Shown: piece by piece, positions 1 to 8,200 of the stretch | Position numbering within the stretch: the stretch's first letter is position 1 | Layout: each line of letters opens with the position of its first letter | Source: Shewanella oncorhynchi | GTDB taxonomy: Bacteria > Pseudomonadota > Gammaproteobacteria > Enterobacterales > Shewanellaceae | DNA: 64,000 nucleotides | Reading direction: 5' to 3' | NCBI RefSeq assembly: GCF_012584455.1 | Contig: NZ_JABAEB010000002.1 | Span: 124,001 to 188,000 of the forward strand | Program-made: the position numbers and the translations under genes | Notes under the pieces: model-generated | Seen by the model: only the letters and a program-made list of their open reading frames with translations | Database searches by the model: none | What the model was told of the DNA's origin: nothing

Positions 1-683
1 CTCAGCAAAGGCGCCACACCATAGAACGGCATCAACGCTGCATCTTGGCATCTAAGCTCAACCGATCCGGCCACCAATTGCTCGAATGGCTTTAGATCAA
101 AGCCGAAGGATTTAAGCGACTGCGCTAAACCTAGGCCAGTCGCCTTAATATAGGATTCCTTTAACGCCCATAAATCGAAAAAGCGCTGCCGCTGACTCGC
201 TTCATCGGCGAGAGCGAGCAAGGCTGACGTTTCTTGGGGAGAAAAATAATGATTTAGGATTGGATAGATATCCGTCTTCGGCCGCGATCTTTCAATATCG
301 ACCCCAAATAAACCAGTCTCAACACCATGAAACTGAGTCACACCAATCAATAACCAATCGCCGCTATGGCTTAAGTTAAACTCAAGCCCCGTTTGCTGTT
401 GCAATTTTGCCGTTAAACTCGGCTTGCCCTTAGCGCCATATTCAAAACACCACTCGTGTGGCGATAAATCCGCATAGCGAGATAACACGGCCCGCAACGC
501 TGCCCTGACCTGTAATCCCTTCATTTGCGCCTTGGGATCGCGATAACGCGCGACCTTAGCGAGTTCATCATCACTTAACCAAGACTGAGCGAGTGATGTT
601 TGCGGCAATGAAATATCACTCAGTGGAATAAAAAATAGATCCACATTCACGCCGTTTTTGCTAGATGTTCTGGAGTCGGTCAT
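1..683 (-). CDS. pfaE: PfaE, 4'-phosphopantetheinyl transferase of the PUFA synthase (3' end cut by window edge)
   Basis: Transfers the phosphopantetheine arm of CoA to the conserved serines of the ACP domains in PfaA, which makes the synthase active. Translating the reverse strand from the ATG at 683 gives an open frame to the window edge (about 227 residues visible). The Sfp-type PPTase signature is clear: a GKPSL segment, FNLSHSGDW, then GVDIE (magnesium-binding Asp and Glu) and LWALKESYIKATG, in the usual order and spacing. The gene diverges from pfaR across a 679-nt gap, as in other EPA-producing Shewanella. The C-terminus lies outside the window, so length cannot be judged. Family assignment is secure; the pfaE name rests on position beside pfaA-D. 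Confidence 0.95.
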   Translation of the reverse strand, partial: MTDSRTSSKNGVNVDLFFIPLSDISLPQTSLAQSWLSDDELAKVARYRDPKAQMKGLQVRAALRAVLSRYADLSPHEWCFEYGAKGKPSLTAKLQQQTGLEFNLSHSGDWLLIGVTQFHGVETGLFGVDIERSRPKTDIYPILNHYFSPQETSALLALADEASQRQRFFDLWALKESYIKATGLGLAQSLKSFGFDLKPFEQLVAGSVELRCQDAALMPFYGVAPLL

Positions 684-769
684 TTGAGGGCCTTGCAGGA
701 CAAAGCCTTGCGGCTGATGGTTATCATTGTCTGGCTTTTTGGAGAGCACTTAGCAACATTCTTATCTGG

Positions 770-816
770 GTTCATTATTGTCTAGGTTCATCATTCTCTG
801 AGTTCATTATGCATCT
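770..816. repeat. 16-bp short tandem repeat, about three copies
   Basis: Units beginning GTTCAT start at 770, 786 and 802, each 16 bp and imperfectly conserved. They lie just upstream of pfaE in the pfaE-pfaR gap. No function is evident. Confidence 0.6.
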
Positions 817-842
817 TAAATAGTTTCAACTAAGCCCTATTT

Positions 843-908
843 CAATTCTTAGCCACACTCTAATAAGAGCAATTCTTAGCAACTCTCTAATTAGAGCAAT
901 TCTTAGAA
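843..908. repeat. 27-bp tandem repeat, about 2.4 copies
   Basis: Units starting with CAATTCTTAG begin at 843, 870 and 897 with a 27-bp period; the third is partial. The second half of each full unit is close to ACTCTAATTAGAG. The array sits midway between the divergent pfaE and pfaR genes. It could be a replication-slippage array or a set of protein binding sites. Confidence 0.7.
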
Positions 909-1236
909 CGACCCTGAACGCCATCCTAAGCGTAAATTTTTGCTGCAATTGCGCCAAGGTTTTGCGCCCAAATTAACAGGTTTAGCCGCACAGTCTCATT
1001 CATGAGGAAAGGGCAGTAAGCCAATATTGGGCTATTTTACCCCGCGAACTCAAAAAAGCGGTCTTTATCGCCCCTAAAAATTTAATTCTTCCACTATCAA
1101 AGTATTAAAAAGCCCAAGCTGTCAGTAAAAACCCAACATAACGCACAGAAAATACCATTACTCAACGAAAGCCAATAAATTCCAGTCCCAGATGATTGTA
1201 TCGACCCGAAACCTCAGGTAATCTGCATCCCCATTA

Positions 1237-1299
1237 AGTGACACAGATGATAAGCACAGGTTTTACGATGAGTGTCACTATGTTCTTCAAGAGTGCCAC
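1237..1299. promoter_or_regulatory. Cluster of AGTGNCAC motifs upstream of pfaR
   Basis: AGTGACAC (1237-1244), AGTGTCACT (1271-1279) and AGTGCCAC (1292-1299) occur within 63 bp, ending 64 bp before the pfaR start. The first and second also form an inverted repeat. This is a candidate regulator-binding region for the pfaR-pfaABC operon. The only evidence is repetition and position. The rest of the 684-1362 gap holds the two short arrays listed and no gene that I can support. Confidence 0.4.
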
Positions 1300-1362
1300 A
1301 GCTGACTCAGCCAAAATGGCTTCTCAGTCCCAATAGATTATGTCGGATGATAATTATTATTA

Positions 1363-2232
1363 ATGGCAGCTCGCGACTCTCAATCTAAAGCGCCGTCTTA
1401 CGCCCCCAAGAGCACGACTCAAGCGGCGAAAAAAGACAGCGCACCTCGGCATCGCAACGCCACCACCACGCCTGAAATGCGACTCTTTATCCAGCAATCG
1501 GATCTGAGCGTCAGCCAGTTGGCAAAAATTTTAAATATTACTGAGGCAACAGTCCGTAAATGGCGGAAGCGTGAGTCCATTAGTAACAGTTCGAACACGC
1601 CCCATCACCTCAATACCACGCTCACGCCGATGGAAGAATATGTGGTGGTGGGATTACGCTATCAACTCAAACTCACCTTAGATAGATTACTTCAGGTTAC
1701 CCAAACCTTTATTAATCCCAATGTGTCGCGCTCCGGCCTTGCCCGTTGCTTAAAGCGCTACGGCATATCGCGGCTCGATGAATTTGAAGCACCGCAAGTC
1801 CCCGAACGCTATTTTAATCAATTGCCTGTGACGCAAGGCAGCGATATCCAAACCTATACGGTCAATCCAGAAACCTTGGCTAAGGCGCTCGCATTGCCGA
1901 GTACCGACGGCAATACTGTGGTGCAAGTGGTGTCACTCACCATACCGCCGCAGCTCACTGAGCAAGCTCCAAGCTCAGTACTATTAGGCGTAGACACAGC
2001 AAGTGATTGGATTTACCTCGATATTTATCAAGACAGCAATACCCAAGCGACCAATAGATATATCGCCTATGTCCTCAAACATGGGCCGTTTCATTTACGA
2101 AAGTTGCTCGTTCGCAACTATCACACCTTCTTAGCCCGTTTTCCCGGTGCCCATGGCACGCCAAAGACAAGCGCGGCTAAATCCCAAAACAAGGTCACCG
2201 TATCCAGGTCGACCCGTGGAGACTCTTTATGA
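1363..2232 (+). CDS. pfaR: PfaR, regulator of the PUFA synthase genes, built on an IS481-like transposase fragment
   Basis: Known from EPA clusters as the putative transcriptional activator in front of pfaA. The 289-residue protein has a basic N-tail, a helix-turn-helix at about 38-72 (LSVSQLAKILNITEATVRKW) and a second HTH-like region at about 85-137 ending VSRSGLARCLKRYGIS. Both match the two-part DNA-binding region of IS481-type transposases. After a linker, residues 207-260 (LLGVD..SDWIYLDIY..., LLVRNYHTF) follow the start of a DDE RNase H fold: the first Asp (D211) is kept, the position of the second Asp is not (RNYHTF in place of the usual TDNG), and the third acidic motif is absent. 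It is therefore probably a DNA-binding protein without transposase activity. An in-frame stop at 1351 fixes the ATG at 1363; no strong ribosome site is seen. Its stop overlaps the pfaA start (ATGA). Confidence 0.88.
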   Translation: MAARDSQSKAPSYAPKSTTQAAKKDSAPRHRNATTTPEMRLFIQQSDLSVSQLAKILNITEATVRKWRKRESISNSSNTPHHLNTTLTPMEEYVVVGLRYQLKLTLDRLLQVTQTFINPNVSRSGLARCLKRYGISRLDEFEAPQVPERYFNQLPVTQGSDIQTYTVNPETLAKALALPSTDGNTVVQVVSLTIPPQLTEQAPSSVLLGVDTASDWIYLDIYQDSNTQATNRYIAYVLKHGPFHLRKLLVRNYHTFLARFPGAHGTPKTSAAKSQNKVTVSRSTRGDSL

Positions 2233-5200
2233 GCCATACCCCTTCTGTACCTAATTCTGCGACTGAGTCAAAAAAAGATAAACGACTCAACAAACGTTTA
2301 AAAGATATGCCCGTTGCCATCGTCGGCATGGCCAGCATCTTCGCTAACTCGCGTTATTTAAATAAATTTTGGGATTTGATCAGCGAAAAAATCGATGCCA
2401 TTACTGACATCCCAGACACCCATTGGCGCGCCGAAGATTACTACGATGCCGACAAAAGCAAAGCCGATAAAAGCTACTGTAAACGCGGTGGTTTTTTACC
2501 AGAAGTCGACTTCAATCCAATGGAATTTGGTCTGCCACCCAATATTCTTGAGCTAACAGATACCTCGCAACTGCTGTCGCTGATTGTCGCCAAAGAAGTG
2601 CTCGCCGATGCAAATCTGCCCACCGATTATGATCGCGATCGTATCGGCATCACGCTAGGCGTGGGCGGTGGTCAAAAAATCAGTCAGAGCTTGAACTCGC
2701 GCCTGCAATATCCAGTATTGAAAAAAGTATTCAAAAGCAGCGGCCTGAGCGATGAAGACAGCGAAATGCTGATCAAAAAGTTCCAAGACCAATATATCCA
2801 CTGGGAAGAAAACTCTTTCCCAGGTTCACTCGGTAACGTGATTGCAGGCCGTATCGCCAACCGGTTTGATTTTGGCGGCATGAACTGTGTGGTCGATGCA
2901 GCCTGTGCGGGCTCGCTTGCCGCTATGCGTATGGCGCTGACTGAACTGACCGAAGGTCGCAGCGACATGATGTTAACCGGCGGTGTCTGTACTGACAACT
3001 CGCCGTCCATGTACATGAGCTTCTCAAAAACGCCAGCCTTCACCACTAACGAAACCATTCAACCCTTTGATATCGATTCAAAAGGCATGATGATCGGCGA
3101 AGGGATCGGCATGGTCGCGCTTAAACGCCTTGAAGATGCCGAGCGCGATGGCGACCGAATTTATGCCGTCATCAAAGGCGTTGGCGCCTCATCTGACGGT
3201 AAGTTTAAGAGTATTTATGCGCCGCGCCCTGAGGGCCAAGCTAAAGCTCTCGAACGCGCTTACGACGATGCGGGTTTTGCCCCGCACAGCATTGGCTTAG
3301 TTGAAGCCCATGGCACGGGTACTGCCGCAGGTGATGTGGCTGAATTTAATGGCTTAAAATCAGTATTTGCCCAAGGCAACGACACAAATCAACATATCGC
3401 GTTAGGTTCAGTAAAATCCCAAGTGGGCCACACTAAATCCACAGCAGGCACTGCTGGGGTGATCAAAGCCGCGCTAGCGCTGCACCACAAGGTATTGCCT
3501 GCGACCATTAACGTTAGCAAGCCTAATCCAAAACTGAATATCGAAAGCTCACCATTCTATTTAAATACCGAAACTCGCCCATGGTTCCAGCGCGCCGATG
3601 CAACGCCGCGCCGTGCAGGTGTAAGCTCCTTTGGTTTTGGCGGTACGAACTTCCATCTTGTATTAGAAGAATACAAACCTGAGCACAGCCGTGACGAGCA
3701 ATATCGTCAGCGCAGTGTGCCGCAAACGCTATTGTTTGCCGCAGCCAATAAAGCCGCGCTGCTTAGCGAGTTAAAAGCTGCGCTGAGCCAAAACGTGAAC
3801 ACAAGCGCAAACGCGAATAAGAGCAGCGCTGCGAGCCTAAACGCTATCGCTCAGCAATATCCGCTGCGCGTGCTGGCAGACACAGATGCCCGTTTAGGTT
3901 TTGTGGCTAAGGATATCGCTCAGCTGCAAGCTCAGCTAAATCAATCGATTGCGCATTTAGAAACCAATGCAATTGAAGTGTGGCAATTACCTTCTGGTAT
4001 CAGCTACCGCTCTCATGCCTTAGTGGCCAAGAATGAATCAAAGAAAGTAGCCGCCCTGTTTGCCGGCCAAGGTTCACAATACCTGAACATGGGCCGCGAA
4101 CTCGCCTGCCATTTCCCGGAAATGCGCCAACAAGTGACGGCCAGCGATAAGATATTTGCTCACCACGGCCAAACGCCGTTATCAAACATCCTTTACCCTA
4201 TTCCGGCATTCGATGCCGATGCGGTTAAAGCCCAAGAAGCGGCGCTGACCAATACCCTGTTCGCCCAAAGCGCCATAGGCGCGATTTCAATGGCGCAATA
4301 TTCGCTATTAACGCAAGCGGGTTTTGCCCCCGATATGGTGGCGGGTCATAGCTTTGGTGAATTGTCAGCCCTTTGTGCGGCAGGCGTGATTTCCAATGAG
4401 GATTACATCGAACTGGCTTTCGCCCGCGGACATGCCATGGCGCAAGTGCCGAGCGATACTGGGACTCAAGTTGATTTAGGAACCATGTTCGCGATTATTC
4501 TTAAGCAAAAGAATGATATCGATGCGATCAATAGCTGTTTAGCCCAGTTTGATGGCGTTAAAATTGCCAACTACAACGCACCGACACAATTAGTCATCGC
4601 AGGTGGCACAGAACAAACTCAGCTGGCCGCTAAAGCCATTAGCGAACTGGGCTTTAAAGCGATTGCCCTGCCTGTCTCAGGCGCGTTCCATACCCCATTG
4701 GTTGGACACGCACAAAAACGCTTTGCCAAAGCCATTGATAAAGCAAAATTTAGCGCACCTTCAATCGCGCTTTATGCCAACGGCACAGGTCAACTACACT
4801 CAAGTGATGGCAAAGCGATTAAAGCAGAATTTAAGCAACACATGCTGCAATCGGTTCGCTTTAGCGAACAACTGCAGGCCATGTATGACGCTGGCGCCCG
4901 TGTGTTTGTTGAGTTTGGCCCTAAAAACATACTGCAAAAGTTAGTTGAAAATACCTTAGGTGAACACTTAAATGAGCTTTGCCTTGTCAGCATGAACCCG
5001 AATCCTAAGGGCGACAGTGACAGTCAATTACGCTTAGCCGCAGTGCAACTCGCGGTAGCCGGTGTGGCGTTAACTGAGGTTGACCCCTATCAAGCCGTCA
5101 CGTCACAAGAGATTGCCGAGCGTGAAGCGCCATCAGCGATGAACATCAAACTCACCGCCACTAACCATATTAGTGCTGCGACCAAAGCTAAGATGGCCAA

Positions 5201-8200
5201 ATCCCTCGCCACAGGCAGCGTGACTAGCCAAGTGCAATATGTGGATCGCATTGTTGAAACGGTTGTCGAAAGAGAAGTCGAAAAAATCGTTGAGAAAGAA
5301 GTCATCGTCGAAAAAGTTGTTGAAAAAATAATAGAAGAGGAAGCGAATCAAGTGGCAACTGTTGAAATGAAACAAAAATCCTCAAGCGTGACGCAAGGCT
5401 TAAACAATCACCAGCAACAAGCAACTGCGCCGTTGAGCCCAAGCACATCAAACGTCAGCAGCGATGCGTTAACGGCATTTTTCAGCGCACAATCTCAAGC
5501 GGCGCAGTTACATCAACAGTTTTTAGCTATCCCGCAGCAATACGGCGATACCTTCACGACACTGATGACTGAACAAGCCAAGATGGCAAGCCTTGGCATT
5601 GCAATCCCTGAAAGCCTGCAACGCTCGATGGAAATGTTCCACCAGCATCAAGCGCAAACCCTGCAAAGCCACACCGAATTTATGCAGCTACAAAGCAGTA
5701 GCAGCCAAGCGGCCTTGGCGATGTTAAACAATGCACCGATTAACTTTACTCCAGCAGTTGCAAGTCAGCCACGAGCAACTGCGCCAGTTCCAGCGCCTGT
5801 TGCGGCAACGACAGTGGCACACAATGCCGCACCAGTGACTCAAGCTGTTGCAACGAGACCAGCAGTTAGCACATCTGTTGCGCCTATTGTGCAAACGGCT
5901 CCCGTTGCTTATGCACCAGCTGTGACTGTACAAGTTGCGCCAGCAACTCCTGCTGCTCCAGCATTAGTCATGCCTGCTGTAGTGATGCCAGAAGTGACAC
6001 CTGCGGCACCAGCAACGAGCGGCTTAAGTGCTGCACTTGTTCAACAAACCATGATAGCTGTGGTTGCAGATAAAACAGGCTACCCCACTGAAATGCTAGA
6101 GCTTGGCATGGATATGGAAGCCGATTTAGGTATCGACTCCATCAAGCGCGTTGAAATTTTAGGCACAGTACAAGACGAACTGCCGGGCTTACCTGAACTC
6201 AGCCCAGAAGATCTGGCCGAGTGTCGTACCTTAGGTGAAATCGTTGACTATATGCAAAGTAAGCTTACACAAAATGACAAGCTTCCAGCAGTGGGTTCAA
6301 TTATCGTAGCGCCTATTACTGCTGCAAATGTTGCAACTCAAGTGGCAACAGCCGCACCTGCCGTTAACGGTTTAAGCGCTGCGTTAGTACAACAAACCAT
6401 GATGGTTGTGGTGGCTGACAAGACAGGCTACCCCACTGAAATGCTGGAGCTCAGCATGGATATGGAAGCCGATCTCGGTATCGATTCGATTAAGCGCGTT
6501 GAAATCTTAGGCACAGTGCAAGACGAGCTGCCGAGTTTACCTGAGCTCAGCCCAGAAGATTTGGCTGAGTGCCGTACCTTAGGTGAAATCGTTAACTACA
6601 TGAACAGCAAATTGCCAGCGTCTGACCAAGTTGTCGTTTCTACAACAGCGCCAACAACTCCTGCAGCCAGCGGTTTAAGCGCTGCACTTGTTCAACAAAC
6701 CATGATGGCTGTGGTGGCCGACAAGACAGGCTACCCCACTGAAATGCTGGAGCTCAGCATGGATATGGAAGCCGATCTCGGTATCGATTCAATTAAGCGC
6801 GTTGAAATCCTAGGCACAGTGCAAGACGAACTGCCAGGTTTACCTGAGCTCAGCCCAGAAGATTTGGCCGAGTGTCGCACCTTGGGTGAAATCGTTAACT
6901 ACATGCAAAGTAAGCTTACACAAAATGACAAGCTGCCTGCAGCGGGCGCAGTTATCGTAGCAACTCATGTGACAACTGCCGCGCCTGCCGCCAGCAGTTT
7001 AAGCGCTGCGTTAGTGCAACAAACCATGATGGCTGTGGTGGCCGACAAAACAGGCTATCCCACTGAAATGCTGGAACTGAGCATGGATATGGAAGCTGAT
7101 CTAGGTATCGATTCTATCAAGCGCGTTGAAATCTTAGGCACAGTGCAAGACGAACTGCCGGGCTTACCAGAGCTCAGTCCAGAAGATCTGGCCGAGTGTC
7201 GCACCTTAGGTGAAATCGTTGACTACATGAACAGCAAACTACCTGCGGTTGGCTCGACTTCAACTACAACAGCAGCGCAAGTCACTGTTACCGCTACAAC
7301 AAATAACGGCTTAAGTGCTGCACTTGTCCAACAAACCATGATGTCAGTAGTGGCCGACAAGACTGGCTACCCCACTGAAATGCTAGAACTCAGCATGGAT
7401 ATGGAGGCCGATTTAGGTATAGATTCCATCAAGCGCGTTGAAATTTTAGGCACAGTGCAAGACGAGCTACCGGGTTTGCCTGAACTCAATCCTGAAGATC
7501 TGGCCGAGTGTCGTACCTTAGGTGAAATCGTTAGCTATATGCAAGGCAAGCTAGGCCAAAACGCGGTAAGCCAGAATGCCGCGCCAGTTAGCGCTGTCGT
7601 TCAGCCTGAACCTACTATCGATTTACCGCCACACAGTGAGGTGGTGCTAAAAAAGTTGCCAGCGGCGGCTGAGCTAGCGCAACTATCGCCACAGCAATCG
7701 TCAAAGCAATCAGCGCAACAAGGTCTGCCACGCGTTTTTGCTAAAGATGCCTGCATTATCATTAGCGATGATGGTCACAATGCTGGCGTACTTGCCGAAA
7801 AATTGCATGCTCAAGGTCTAACTGTTGCGGTTGTACGCTCGCCAGAAAGCCTTGTAGCCAGTGCATCACCGCTCAATAGCCACATTGCCAGCTTCACATT
7901 GGCGGCGATTGACGATGCCAGCATTGGTGCAGTAATTAATGAGATCAAAAGCTTAGGTACGGTTGCAGGCTTTATTCATCTGCAACCACAACATAAAACC
8001 TCAGCAGATACTAAAGGTTTAGTGTTGTCCAGTGCCGCCAAAGCGTCGGTCGAACAAGCCTTCTTGTTCGCCAAGCACTTACAACCGCTTTTAACAACAG
8101 CAGCAGCAACCGCCAATACTGGCAGTAGCTTTATCAGCGTCAGTCGTATCGACGGTGGTTTTGGCTATCTTAACCACAGCCAAATTGCCCGCAGCGAGTT

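Noticed and set aside
1363..2232. Intact insertion sequence at pfaR
   Set aside because: No terminal inverted repeats seen, the catalytic triad is incomplete, and the gene is coupled to pfaA by overlap.
6021..7555. Repeated array that could be mistaken for a CRISPR-like repeat
   Set aside because: Repeats are about 300 bp, in frame and encode ACP domains. No short repeat-spacer array with palindromic repeats was found in the window.
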